Positions 1 to 7,940 of a DNA stretch of 52,021 bases are shown in pieces. Numbering within the stretch: the first letter of the stretch is position 1; each line of letters begins with the position of its first letter. The position numbers and the translations under genes were made by a program. This DNA is from an uncultured Pseudomonadales bacterium. GTDB taxonomy: Bacteria > Pseudomonadota > Gammaproteobacteria > Pseudomonadales > Porticoccaceae. The notes beneath the pieces are model-generated. The model ran no database searches. It saw nothing but the letters and a program-made list of their open reading frames with translations, and had not been told where the DNA came from. The DNA lies in assembly GCA_938092205.1 (NCBI GenBank), contig CALKMW010000008.1:1-52021 (forward strand), read 5' to 3'.

Positions 1-42
1 TGTTGCAATAAGCTCCTGAAAAGTCTGAGGAGCAGCCGTCAT
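1..42 (-). CDS. glyQ: Partial 5' end of probable glycyl-tRNA synthetase alpha subunit
   Basis: The reverse strand opens with an ATG preceded by a GGGA-type ribosome site and reads MTAAPQTFQELIAT before running off the window edge. The T-F-Q-x-L-I segment close to the start is typical of GlyQ, the catalytic alpha subunit that charges tRNA-Gly in the alpha2beta2 enzyme. In Pseudomonas a lipid A acyltransferase-like gene also lies near glyQ, which fits the lpxL-like gene at 1115. Only 14 codons are visible, so the call rests on a short match plus context. Confidence 0.55.
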   Translation of the reverse strand, partial: MTAAPQTFQELIAT

Positions 43-173
43 ATTTCCCACAAAAATCACCAAATCGTTAACTTTGTACAATAAGAGCGCAATTATAAAC
101 GTGCAGACTGATAAAGATAGAGCTAAAAATTCTTTAAAAGCGATAATTTGAGCCCCTTAAAGGCCTAGATCAC

Positions 174-181
174 TATATAAT
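174..181 (+). promoter_or_regulatory. Probable -10 element of the galU promoter
   Basis: A perfect TATAAT lies at 176-181, about 40 bases before the galU start. No convincing -35 hexamer sits 16-18 bases upstream, so the promoter may depend on an activator. A GGAG ribosome site (211-214) is spaced 7 bases from the galU ATG and supports that start. Confidence 0.45.
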
Positions 182-221
182 GCAATGAATAAGTTCATAT
201 TTGTCTCGATGGAGTTTTTAA

Positions 222-1118
222 ATGAAACATATCAAACGTGGCGACAAGGTTCGCAAAGCAGTATTTCCTGTGGCTGGAATGGGCTCGCGATTTTTGCCGG
301 CCACCAAAGCTAATCCCAAAGAAATGATGCCGGTAGTTGATAAGCCATTAATTCAATACGCGGTTGAAGAGGCGGTTGAGGCTGGCATTACCGAAATGAT
401 TTTTGTCACTGGCCGCACTAAGCGCAGCATTGCCGATCATTTTGATAAGGCGTATGAATTAGAACACCAACTCGAGCAACGAGGAAAAAAAGAATTGCTC
501 GAAATAGCACAGAATGTTGTACCCAAAGGGGTTAGCTGTACCTATATTCGCCAAAATGAAGCCTTAGGCCTGGGCCATGCGGTAGCGGTGACCTCACATT
601 TAGTTGGGGATGAGCCATTTGCGGTTATTTTGGCAGATGATTTAATTCATCATAAAAAGGGCGCAGTAAAACAGATGGTTGAAGTTTTTGATTATTACAA
701 GAGCTCAGTTATTGCGGTGCAGAAAGTAGAGGGCCCTGAAATATCTGCCTATGGCGTTATAAGCGGCAAAGAACAGTCAGATCATGTACATTTGATTGAT
801 AACATAGTTGAGAAGCCGGCGTTTGAAGATGCGCCCTCAGATATGGGGGTTACCGGCCGCTACGTATTTACCCCGCAAATTTTTGAGCATCTGGCCAATC
901 TAAAGCCCGGTGCTGGTGGTGAGCTCCAACTTACCGATGCCATCCAAACTCTATTAAAAGCAGAGCAGGTGTTGGCCTATGAATATCAGGGAATTCGCTA
1001 TGATTGCGGCAGCAAAATGGGGCTGTTAAAAGCCAATATTGAGCTGGGGCTTGAGCATCATGAGATTGGTGAGGAACTGCGACAATATCTAGCTGACGAG
1101 CTGCCCAACAAGCTATGA
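222..1118 (+). CDS. galU: UTP--glucose-1-phosphate uridylyltransferase
   Basis: Makes UDP-glucose from UTP and glucose-1-phosphate in the cytoplasm, feeding envelope polysaccharide and sugar nucleotide pathways. The 298-residue length is normal for bacterial GalU. The N-terminal nucleotide-binding signature is clear: FPVAGMGSRFLPATK near residues 15-29, followed by PKEMMPVVDKPLIQYAVEEA. The AVILADDLI segment near residue 138 fits the metal/nucleotide site, and the VEKP and GGELQLTDA motifs lie towards the C-terminus. The start has a GGAG site at good spacing. The stop overlaps the next start by 4 bases, so galU heads a tightly packed run into lpxL, ubiC and ubiA. The 101-residue reverse ORF at 931-1236 is a shadow. 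Confidence 0.96.
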   Translation: MKHIKRGDKVRKAVFPVAGMGSRFLPATKANPKEMMPVVDKPLIQYAVEEAVEAGITEMIFVTGRTKRSIADHFDKAYELEHQLEQRGKKELLEIAQNVVPKGVSCTYIRQNEALGLGHAVAVTSHLVGDEPFAVILADDLIHHKKGAVKQMVEVFDYYKSSVIAVQKVEGPEISAYGVISGKEQSDHVHLIDNIVEKPAFEDAPSDMGVTGRYVFTPQIFEHLANLKPGAGGELQLTDAIQTLLKAEQVLAYEYQGIRYDCGSKMGLLKANIELGLEHHEIGEELRQYLADELPNKL

Positions 1119-1999
1119 AATCAGCATTCGTGCTCGGGCTACTGAAAATTATCTCGCTGCTTCCTCTTGGTGTGGCGAGATTTTTAGGCAAAGCCATGGG
1201 CCGGTTAATGGTCATTTTTTCAACCCACTCATTCAAAATAACCCTGCGTAATCTGTCTTTTTGCTTTTCAAATCAGCCACAACAGACTCATCAAAAAACA
1301 GCTAAAAAAAGAATGGGTCATCTTGGGCAGACGTTTTTCGAAACACCTATATTGTGGGGTAGATCGCCCGATTGGCTGCAGAAAAAAATTATTGCGGTTG
1401 AGGGTGAAGCCTATCTTCGTGAGGCATTGGCTAATGATAGAGGCACTATTTTGTTACTGCCTCATCAAGGCAATTGGGAGGTGTTGAATCTGTGGTTGGC
1501 ACGGCAAACACCAGTAACATCACTATATCAGCCGCCAAAGATGGCCGCCTTAGGGAATTGGATAAAAACCTCTAGAGAAAAGACCGGTGCCAGTCTTGTG
1601 CCAACTAATGTGCGCGGCGTTGCGGCTTTACTTAAGGCGCTTAATAACGCTGAAACGGCTTTTATCCTGCCGGATCAACAGCCCCCACGTGCAAGTGGTG
1701 CCTTTGCGCCACTTTTTTCGGCTCAAGCGCTAACTATGACGCTAGCCCATAGTTTATTAAGCCGCTCTAACAGTCAGGCCTTATTTTGTACCGCACTGCG
1801 TGAGAAAAACGGTTGGCGACTTTATTTCTTTCCGGCTGACCAGGCTATTTATAGCCCTGATCAGGCGATTAGCCTCGGCGCTATGAATGCTGGCATTGAA
1901 GCTATCGTTGCTATGGCGCCAGAGCAATATCAGTGGGAATATAAGCGCTTTCGCGCCCAGCCAGAAGGTAGTCCCTCGGTTTATGGCTCAGGAGTTTAA
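1115..1999 (+). CDS. Lipid A biosynthesis (lauroyl-type) acyltransferase, LpxL/HtrB family
   Basis: A 294-residue member of the family that transfers a secondary acyl chain from acyl-ACP to lipid A precursors at the inner membrane. A hydrophobic N-terminal segment (about residues 5-30) would be the membrane anchor. The catalytic HX4E motif is visible as HQGNWE around residue 125, followed by YQPPK and the DQQPP segment near residue 190, both usual in LpxL/LpxM proteins. It overlaps galU by 4 bases and its own 3' end overlaps the ubiC start by 17 bases, so the genes are likely translationally coupled. Acyl chain preference (LpxL or LpxM type) cannot be told from sequence alone, so no symbol is given. 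Confidence 0.88.
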   Translation: MKSAFVLGLLKIISLLPLGVARFLGKAMGRLMVIFSTHSFKITLRNLSFCFSNQPQQTHQKTAKKRMGHLGQTFFETPILWGRSPDWLQKKIIAVEGEAYLREALANDRGTILLLPHQGNWEVLNLWLARQTPVTSLYQPPKMAALGNWIKTSREKTGASLVPTNVRGVAALLKALNNAETAFILPDQQPPRASGAFAPLFSAQALTMTLAHSLLSRSNSQALFCTALREKNGWRLYFFPADQAIYSPDQAISLGAMNAGIEAIVAMAPEQYQWEYKRFRAQPEGSPSVYGSGV

Positions 2000-2549
2000 A
2001 GCATTGTTACCGCAGCAATTGGGCTATTTAAGGGCAATTGATCGTAGTTGGCACTCAATGCTATCCAAAGCAGATGCTAGAGTGCCAAATATGTGGCGCG
2101 ACTGGTTGGCCGATGCTGGGTCATTGACCGCGCGATTGCTCGAGGCAAGCAACGGCGATCTCAGGGTAAGGGTTTTACAACAAAGACTAGAGGTGCCAAA
2201 ATTTTCCGAGCGTCAATTGTTGGCTTTAGGTGATAGGCGGCGTGCCTTGGTGCGCGAAGTTATTCTTTATGGTGCAGGCCAGCCCTGGGTTTATGCGCGC
2301 AGCGTATTGCCCCTAACAACCCTTACTGGCCGGCTGAGAAAACTCAGACAGCTCAGCAATCAACCCCTGGGTGAGTTACTGTTTAAAGACCCAACTATGC
2401 GCCGCCAGCCTGTGCAGTTTGCAAGTTTTGCTGCCGCCTCTGGCGGTGATAAAGCTATTTGGGGTAGAAGATCTGTTTTCACATTAGATAACAAACCATT
2501 GCTAGTAGCAGAAGTTTTTTTGCCAGATTTCAACCCCCATCATGAATGA
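1983..2549 (+). CDS. ubiC: Chorismate lyase
   Basis: Converts chorismate to 4-hydroxybenzoate and pyruvate, the first committed step of ubiquinone synthesis. The ORF track starts at 1887, but that N-terminus is read from inside lpxL. The internal ATG at 1983 gives a 188-residue protein starting MAQEFKALLPQQ, close to the usual UbiC length. The segment REVILYGAGQPWVYARSVLP, with the arginine and glutamate environment typical of chorismate lyases, lies at about residues 89-108. It is followed directly by ubiA with an 8-base overlap, so the first two enzymes of the pathway are coupled. The start is inferred, with no strong ribosome site visible inside lpxL. Confidence 0.9.
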   Translation: MAQEFKALLPQQLGYLRAIDRSWHSMLSKADARVPNMWRDWLADAGSLTARLLEASNGDLRVRVLQQRLEVPKFSERQLLALGDRRRALVREVILYGAGQPWVYARSVLPLTTLTGRLRKLRQLSNQPLGELLFKDPTMRRQPVQFASFAAASGGDKAIWGRRSVFTLDNKPLLVAEVFLPDFNPHHE

Positions 2550-3438
2550 CAAAGACCGTAAAATCATGAAATACACAGACGCAATTAAACAAAACCCTTG
2601 GATACGATTGATGCGCTTAGATAAGCCTATAGGTGTTTATCTTCTCCTATGGCCAACCTATTGGGGGCTTTGGTTTGCCTCTAGTGGCCAGCCCTCGCTA
2701 AAAAATTTCCTAATATTTACCGCTGGCGTATTGGTGATGCGAGCTGCGGGCTGTGTTATTAATGATTATGCCGACCGCTATGTGGATGGCGATGTTGCAC
2801 GTACTCAACATCGGCCAATACCCACCGGTGAAATTGCGCCAAAGCAAGCGATAACACTGTTTTTTGCCTTGTTGCTAATAGCCTTAGTGTTGGTGTTACA
2901 AACCAACGCACTTACCATAATACTTGCCGTAATTGGTGTGCTGCTAGCGGCTATTTATCCGTTTTTAAAGCGCTTAACCCATTTGCCACAGCTGGGCTTA
3001 GGCATGGCCTGGGCCTGGGCAGTGCCAATGGCGTTTGCGGCAGAGCAGCAAGCATTACCAGTAGGTCTTTGGTTAATTTCTGCCGCTATTGTGCTGTGGA
3101 CTATTGCCTTTGATACCTATTATGCAATGGTTGATCGTGAAGATGACTTAAATATTGGGGTTAAATCTACAGCCATTCTTTTTGGCAAGTATGACTTACT
3201 CATTATTGCGGTTCTGCAGATCACTAGCTTAATTTTGCTGGGATTTGCTGGGGATTATTTTAATCGCGGCATTATATATAACCTCGGGCTAGTGATTGCC
3301 GCTGGTTATTTTGTTGCTCAGCACCTACAGGCTCGATCGCGAGATGCAGATGGCTGTTTTAATGCATTTTTAAACAACCACCGCGTTGGTATGGCGATAT
3401 TTATTGGTATTGCGTTGGACTATGGCCTGCCGTACTAG
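2542..3438 (+). CDS. ubiA: 4-hydroxybenzoate polyprenyltransferase
   Basis: An integral membrane prenyltransferase that attaches the polyprenyl tail to 4-hydroxybenzoate, the second step of ubiquinone synthesis. It has 298 residues and about eight or nine hydrophobic segments. Both aspartate-rich motifs that bind Mg-diphosphate are present: NDYADRYVDGD near residue 75 and DREDD near residue 198. The N-terminal RLMRLDKPIGVYLLLWPTYW is characteristic of UbiA. The listed ATG overlaps ubiC by 8 bases. An in-frame ATG at 2566 gives a slightly shorter protein and cannot be excluded, as neither has a strong ribosome site. It converges with yaaA, overlapping it by 4 bases. Confidence 0.95.
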   Translation: MNDKDRKIMKYTDAIKQNPWIRLMRLDKPIGVYLLLWPTYWGLWFASSGQPSLKNFLIFTAGVLVMRAAGCVINDYADRYVDGDVARTQHRPIPTGEIAPKQAITLFFALLLIALVLVLQTNALTIILAVIGVLLAAIYPFLKRLTHLPQLGLGMAWAWAVPMAFAAEQQALPVGLWLISAAIVLWTIAFDTYYAMVDREDDLNIGVKSTAILFGKYDLLIIAVLQITSLILLGFAGDYFNRGIIYNLGLVIAAGYFVAQHLQARSRDADGCFNAFLNNHRVGMAIFIGIALDYGLPY

Positions 3439-4211
3439 GCTTCAGCGCGGCAAAATACCCATTTGTTGCCGTCGCTCATGGCGGAATTAAAGCTGTAACC
3501 ATCCACATTGAACGTTTTAAGCTGTTCGGCGTCAGTGATTTTGTTTTTAATAATGAATGCACTCATTAAGCCACGAGCACGCTTGGCAAAGAAGCTAATA
3601 ATTTTATACTTATCGCCTTTTTGATCCATAAATACAGGAGTGATAATTTCGGCGTTTATGTTTTTCGACTGCACCGATTTAAAATACTCGTTTGAAGCCA
3701 AATTAACCAAGACTGATTTAGCTGATGCAGGGAACAGTTTATTCAGCTGATCAGTAATTATCTCGCCCCAGAATTGATACAAATTCGCACCGCGCTGGTT
3801 GGCAAATTTAGTGCCCATTTCAAGGCGATAGGGCTGCATTAAATCCAGCGGTCGCAATAAACCATAGAGCCCAGAAAGAATACGCAAATTATCCTGCGCC
3901 CAATTGAGCTCGTCAGCATTCATATTGTCAGCATCTAACCCCTGATAGACATCGCCTTTAAAAGCCAATACAGCCTGCTTAGCATTATCGATCGAAAAGG
4001 GCGTCTGCCATTCTTGAAAGCGTTCATAATTAAGCGCCCCAAGCTTATCGCTCAGGCCCATTAGCGAGCATACTTCCTCTGGCGATAACTGCTGCAGATC
4101 TTTAATTAACTGCTCAGAATGCTCCAGCAGTAATGGCTGGGTAAATGCCTGAGTCTCTGCTGGTTGGCTATAATCTAGCTTTTTAGCGGGTGAAATAATG
4201 GTCAGCATCAT
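3435..4211 (-). CDS. yaaA: Peroxide stress protein YaaA (DUF328 family)
   Basis: A 258-residue cytoplasmic protein of the YaaA/UPF0246 family, which in E. coli limits intracellular iron and oxidative damage during peroxide stress. The family hallmark N-terminus MLTIISPAKKLDY is present, with FKGDVYQGLDA near residue 83, LSGLYGLLRPLDLMQPYRLEMG near 110-131 and NLASNEYFKSV near 168. ATGATG at the start leaves a one-residue ambiguity. It is transcribed away from the TRAP genes and converges with ubiA. The shared upstream interval with dctQ holds a perfect inverted repeat (see 4319-4347). Confidence 0.94.
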   Translation of the reverse strand: MMLTIISPAKKLDYSQPAETQAFTQPLLLEHSEQLIKDLQQLSPEEVCSLMGLSDKLGALNYERFQEWQTPFSIDNAKQAVLAFKGDVYQGLDADNMNADELNWAQDNLRILSGLYGLLRPLDLMQPYRLEMGTKFANQRGANLYQFWGEIITDQLNKLFPASAKSVLVNLASNEYFKSVQSKNINAEIITPVFMDQKGDKYKIISFFAKRARGLMSAFIIKNKITDAEQLKTFNVDGYSFNSAMSDGNKWVFCRAEA

Positions 4212-4318
4212 AGCGGTGGTCGCCCTGTTTTTACGTGCATTAAATATTCAGTATCTCTAATACTGCACAATTATATTTTTGGTTTGGTGTTAAACATAGG
4301 GTTATTTTAAGCTAATCG

Positions 4319-4347
4319 CAGAATAAATTTACAATCAATTTATTCTG
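4319..4347. repeat. Perfect 11-bp inverted repeat, candidate operator upstream of the TRAP genes
   Basis: CAGAATAAATT (4319-4329) and AATTTATTCTG (4337-4347) are exact reverse complements around a 7-base spacer. The site lies in the divergent interval between yaaA and dctQ, about 40 bases before the dctQ start. It has no U-run that would make it a terminator for either strand. A dimeric regulator operator is the simplest reading; the regulator is unknown and is not encoded next door. Confidence 0.55.
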
Positions 4348-4385
4348 TCTTCAGAAGATGAGCAATAATCAGGTAGAATGGCCTA

Positions 4386-4922
4386 ATGAACCTATTATCA
4401 AAAATTGCTCTGCGTATAAACCAGTTTAGCTATGGGGTCGGCCAAGTGATTTCTTGGCTAACACTGTTACTAGTTATACTGGTAATGACCGTTGTTATAT
4501 CCAGATATTTATTAGGCGTTGGCTCAATAGCTATTCAAGAGTCTGTGAGCTACGTGCACGCTATTATTTTTATGCTGGGTTTAGCCTTTACGCTGCAACG
4601 TGGCGGCCATGTTCGGGTAGATATTTTTTACCGAGAATTTTCGCCGCGGCGCAAGGCCGCCGTCGATTTAATCGGTGCGACTATATTTCTACTGCCATTG
4701 TGCGGCTTAATTTTGGTGGGTAGCTGGGACTATGTGATGGCCAGTTGGGCAATCAAAGAAACCTCCTCTGAAACAGGCGGTATAGCTGCAGTTTACTTAC
4801 TTAAAACGCTCATGATAATTATGCCTATTACCCTTGGCTTACAGGGCATTGCGCAAATCATAAACAGCATTCTAGTGCTTGCAAAAGCCAATGAAAATAT
4901 AGCGAAGCCCGATAATGGCTGA
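4386..4922 (+). CDS. TRAP transporter small permease (DctQ family)
   Basis: A 178-residue inner membrane protein with four predicted hydrophobic segments (around residues 20-42, 55-75, 92-115 and 138-160), the layout of DctQ subunits. The QRGGHVRVDIFY segment near residues 77-88 is typical of the family: R-x-G-x-H-x-x-x-D after the second membrane span. It works with the large permease encoded next (8-base overlap) to import an organic acid or similar solute using an ion gradient. No substrate-binding DctP gene is present on either side, so the substrate cannot be suggested. A possible -10 (TAGAAT) lies only 7 bases before the ATG, giving a very short leader if used. Confidence 0.9.
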   Translation: MNLLSKIALRINQFSYGVGQVISWLTLLLVILVMTVVISRYLLGVGSIAIQESVSYVHAIIFMLGLAFTLQRGGHVRVDIFYREFSPRRKAAVDLIGATIFLLPLCGLILVGSWDYVMASWAIKETSSETGGIAAVYLLKTLMIIMPITLGLQGIAQIINSILVLAKANENIAKPDNG

Positions 4923-6288
4923 GTGGATTCCATTTATTATGTTCCTAACCGTCTGCCTGGTTTTAATGGCGGGCTACCCGGTCGCTTTTTCATTGGCAGG
5001 TACGGCATTATTGTTTGCTTTTGTAGGCTCAGCCGCTGGAAACTTTGACCCGGCCTATCTACAGGCATTGCCTAATCGCCTCTTTGGCATTATGCAAAAT
5101 GGTACCCTTATTGCGGTGCCGTTGTTTGTGTTGATGGGCATTATGCTCGAAAAGTCGCGTTTAGCAGAGGACTTGCTTGGCAGTATGGCCGCTTTATTTG
5201 GCAGATTTCGCAGTGGTCTTGGCATCTCTGTTGTTTTAGTGGGAGCCCTGTTGGCGGCCAGTACAGGTATTGTTGGCGCCACAGTGGTCACTATGGGATT
5301 AATGTCTTTACCAACCATGCTCAATAGGGGATATTCGTCCTCTCAAGCGACTGGAATTATTGCCGCGACAGGCACGCTGGGACAAATTATTCCTCCCTCA
5401 ATAGCCTTGGTTTTGTTAGGTGACACACTCTCCAGCGCTTACCAGCAGGCGCAGTTAAATATGGGTATCTTCACGCCAAAGACGGTCTCTATAGGTGACC
5501 TTTTTGTCGGCGCCATTATCCCAGGTCTGATACTAGTTGTTTTTTATATTAGCTATGTCATCTTGGTAGCGCGGCCTAAATTAGCAACTACACAGGCGCA
5601 AAGCACGCCGCAGGACCCTGGGCAACTTATTAAGTTACTTAAAGATTTATTACCCCCCGTGTGCTTAATTATTGCTGTGTTAGGGTCAATTCTTGCCGGT
5701 GCCGCGACACCAACAGAAGCGGCTGGTGTGGGTGCATTTGGGGCTATTTTATTGGCAGCGATCAAGGGCCGTTTAAGCCTATCTAGATTGCGAGAGGTCG
5801 CTCAGGGCACGGCGCAGGTGACCTCTATGGTCTTTTTAATTCTAATAGGTGCTGCGGTATTTTCTTTGGTGTTTCGCGGCTTTGGCGGCGAAGAAATTGT
5901 CGAACAATTTTTTGCCAGTCTCCCGGGCGGGGTTTTTTCCGCTACCATCTTAGTGATGCTGATTATTTTCTTGCTCGGGTTTATCCTTGATTTTATCGAG
6001 ATTACCTTTGTTGTTGTACCAATTGTTGGCCCTGTACTCTTAGCTATGGGTCTCGATCCAGTATGGCTTGGCGTGATGATAGCGATTAATTTGCAAACCT
6101 CATTTTTGACCCCACCATTCGGCTTTGCGTTATTTTATTTGCGCGGTGTGGCGCCAGCCTCTGTTGAGACATCAGCCATGTATCGTGGGGTAATCCCATT
6201 TATCCTTATGCAGCTGTTGTTGATGCTAATGTTGGCAATTTGGCCACAGATTGCAACCTGGTTGCCAGATGTGGTGTACGGGCGCTAA
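4915..6288 (+). CDS. TRAP transporter large permease (DctM family)
   Basis: A 457-residue polytopic inner membrane protein with about twelve hydrophobic spans, forming the transport channel with DctQ. Family features include GYPVAFSLAGTALLFA near residue 20, MQNGTLIAVPLFVLMG near 60, GIVGATVVTMG near 118 and GIIAATGTLGQIIPPSIALV near 145. The C-terminal half has PTEAAGVGAFGA and the TPPFGFALFYLRGVAP segment. The long form, with an extended loop around residues 170-240, resembles the mannitol/chloroaromatic type subgroup. The missing DctP partner must be encoded elsewhere, or the pair may share one from another system. It converges with the hydrolase gene at 6300. Confidence 0.92.
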   Translation: MAEWIPFIMFLTVCLVLMAGYPVAFSLAGTALLFAFVGSAAGNFDPAYLQALPNRLFGIMQNGTLIAVPLFVLMGIMLEKSRLAEDLLGSMAALFGRFRSGLGISVVLVGALLAASTGIVGATVVTMGLMSLPTMLNRGYSSSQATGIIAATGTLGQIIPPSIALVLLGDTLSSAYQQAQLNMGIFTPKTVSIGDLFVGAIIPGLILVVFYISYVILVARPKLATTQAQSTPQDPGQLIKLLKDLLPPVCLIIAVLGSILAGAATPTEAAGVGAFGAILLAAIKGRLSLSRLREVAQGTAQVTSMVFLILIGAAVFSLVFRGFGGEEIVEQFFASLPGGVFSATILVMLIIFLLGFILDFIEITFVVVPIVGPVLLAMGLDPVWLGVMIAINLQTSFLTPPFGFALFYLRGVAPASVETSAMYRGVIPFILMQLLLMLMLAIWPQIATWLPDVVYGR

Positions 6289-6299
6289 TTATTAGCCGG

Positions 6300-7244
6300 C
6301 TAGAAATCCATTGCATCAAAGATCTGGTCTCGAAAATCCTCAGACTCATTAGCCATATGGTGATAGGCATCTTTAATTATATGCAATCTCATAGTGGGTA
6401 ATTTTTGCTTAAATATTTTCAGGTTATATTGCCAATCTAGGGTGGTATCGCCAGTCCCCTGAATAACATTAACCGAAAATTGGCTGCCTGCGCAGTGTTC
6501 AAACTCACGCGCCCATTTTTCAGCCGCTACAAACCAAGGCAGTGGCATACTCTTGGGTTGAAAAATGTCTTTTTGACGAATAAAGCTTAAAAATTCATTG
6601 TCGTGAGAGCTGATCCCAAACCGCCGTTTGAGAGATTTTCTGAAGGGCTTTATTGCAGGAAGAAGATGTCTATTTAACCACCAGCCTTTGGGGTGAAGTA
6701 GGGGGGCAAGTAAATTAAGGCTGTTAAACGGATAGTCACCGGCAGGCTCATTATCAAGCAGGTGCTTTAATAAAATAGCGCCTCCTGTACTCTGGCCTAG
6801 GCCGTGGTAGGGGCCAGTAAACTGCTGTTGGCATAGTTGCAGAATCGCATCAAGCGCTGCCGTATAGTCAGAAAAATCATCAATATGAGCATGCTCGCCA
6901 TCGGATAAACCAAGGCCGGGTAAATCAAAACAGACTACGGTTAAATTTTTATTCAACAGGTAGTTAATAAGATGCCCAAATAAGCCCAGATTATCCAAGT
7001 ATCCATGCACAATAATAGCGGTACCCTCAGGCTGTGGCGGTTCCCAGGCAGCGGCAAATATAGATTTTTGATTGGCTTTTAAGGTGCCGCAGTAAAAATC
7101 TGAAGGATTGTTTAAAGCGGGGAGTTTATACAGAGATAGATAATCGTTTAACCAGCCAATCTGTGGCTGCTGTGGGCTAATCTTGCCGAAAGCAGGGAGA
7201 CTTTTTTGCATCTGTGAAATAGAATTTAACGCTAATCTGGTCAT
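6300..7244 (-). CDS. Alpha/beta hydrolase (lysophospholipase-like, Hydrolase_4 type)
   Basis: A 314-residue serine hydrolase of the alpha/beta fold. The strand-turn HGYLDNLGLF near residue 75 supplies the oxyanion region. The nucleophile elbow GQSTG (about residues 148-152) carries the catalytic serine, and the late HH in DAYHHMANE (near residue 295) is a likely catalytic histidine. No signal peptide is evident, so it is probably cytoplasmic. The family includes monoacylglycerol lipases and lysophospholipases, but the substrate cannot be set from sequence. It converges with the TRAP permease, so a functional link is not implied. Confidence 0.82.
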   Translation of the reverse strand: MTRLALNSISQMQKSLPAFGKISPQQPQIGWLNDYLSLYKLPALNNPSDFYCGTLKANQKSIFAAAWEPPQPEGTAIIVHGYLDNLGLFGHLINYLLNKNLTVVCFDLPGLGLSDGEHAHIDDFSDYTAALDAILQLCQQQFTGPYHGLGQSTGGAILLKHLLDNEPAGDYPFNSLNLLAPLLHPKGWWLNRHLLPAIKPFRKSLKRRFGISSHDNEFLSFIRQKDIFQPKSMPLPWFVAAEKWAREFEHCAGSQFSVNVIQGTGDTTLDWQYNLKIFKQKLPTMRLHIIKDAYHHMANESEDFRDQIFDAMDF

Positions 7245-7380
7245 GCATTGCCCTATTTGACTGCCATTAATGATGGTCTTTTTAATTTAGCCTAATAATC
7301 GCACAGCCACAGGCAAAAGCAAGGCTTAGGGTCTAAAGTTAAGTCAAAGGCTAATCAACGGGCCAAAGTTGGCGCTAGAA

Positions 7381-7785
7381 TTATTCAGTAGAAAGAGAAA
7401 TATTGTAGACGCCAGCTTCTCTAGCTTGGTCAGAAATCATTACAAAGACTTCCGTTTTAGCTTTAGGGTGGGAGTTAATTACCACCTTGGCTTCAGGCTT
7501 CTCGGCATGTAAGCGCTCAACATTAGCACGCACAGAGCGAATATCGATTCTTCTGCCCTCAAGAGTAATATCATTACTCTCTGAAACCCTAAATACGATA
7601 TTAGTATTGGCCGAATCTGGTGGTGGTTGATCAGTGGTAGGTGGGCGATCAACATTGAGACCAGTTTCATTGACGAAAGAGGCAGTTACAATAAAGAAAA
7701 TTAGCATGATAAACACCACATCGAGCATGGGAGTTAAATCAATTTGAGAATCATCTTCTCCTTTGCGTCTTTTTCCTAAAGCCAT
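7381..7785 (-). CDS. exbD: Biopolymer transport protein ExbD/TolR family, solitary
   Basis: A 134-residue inner membrane protein. A short basic cytoplasmic start leads into the single membrane span DLTPMLDVVFIMLIFFIVTASF (residues about 16-37), which includes the proton-conducting aspartate. A periplasmic domain with the EVFVMISDQAREAGVYNISLST ending follows. ExbD normally works with ExbB to energise TonB, or TolR with TolQ. Here no exbB, tolQ or tonB gene adjoins it: the neighbours are a hydrolase and mutM. The length and C-terminus fit the ExbD of TonB systems better than TolR. Partners must lie elsewhere in the genome. Confidence 0.88.
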   Translation of the reverse strand: MALGKRRKGEDDSQIDLTPMLDVVFIMLIFFIVTASFVNETGLNVDRPPTTDQPPPDSANTNIVFRVSESNDITLEGRRIDIRSVRANVERLHAEKPEAKVVINSHPKAKTEVFVMISDQAREAGVYNISLSTE

Positions 7786-7940
7786 TTTAGTAAAGCCTCT
7801 GTTAGTCGGTCTTTGGCACTGTTGAGGATTCTACTGCAATTAAAAAAAATTACTAGTCATTCATTCGTCAGGCTAGGGGTTTTCTATGTTATTCTTAATT
7901 TTAATAGCTCATTTTTGCCTGATGGTGACCGATTAAAATC

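Noticed and set aside
1887-1982. N-terminal extension of ubiC in the ORF track
   Set aside because: It is read out of frame through the lpxL 3' end and has no resemblance to chorismate lyases. The ATG at 1983 gives the normal length.
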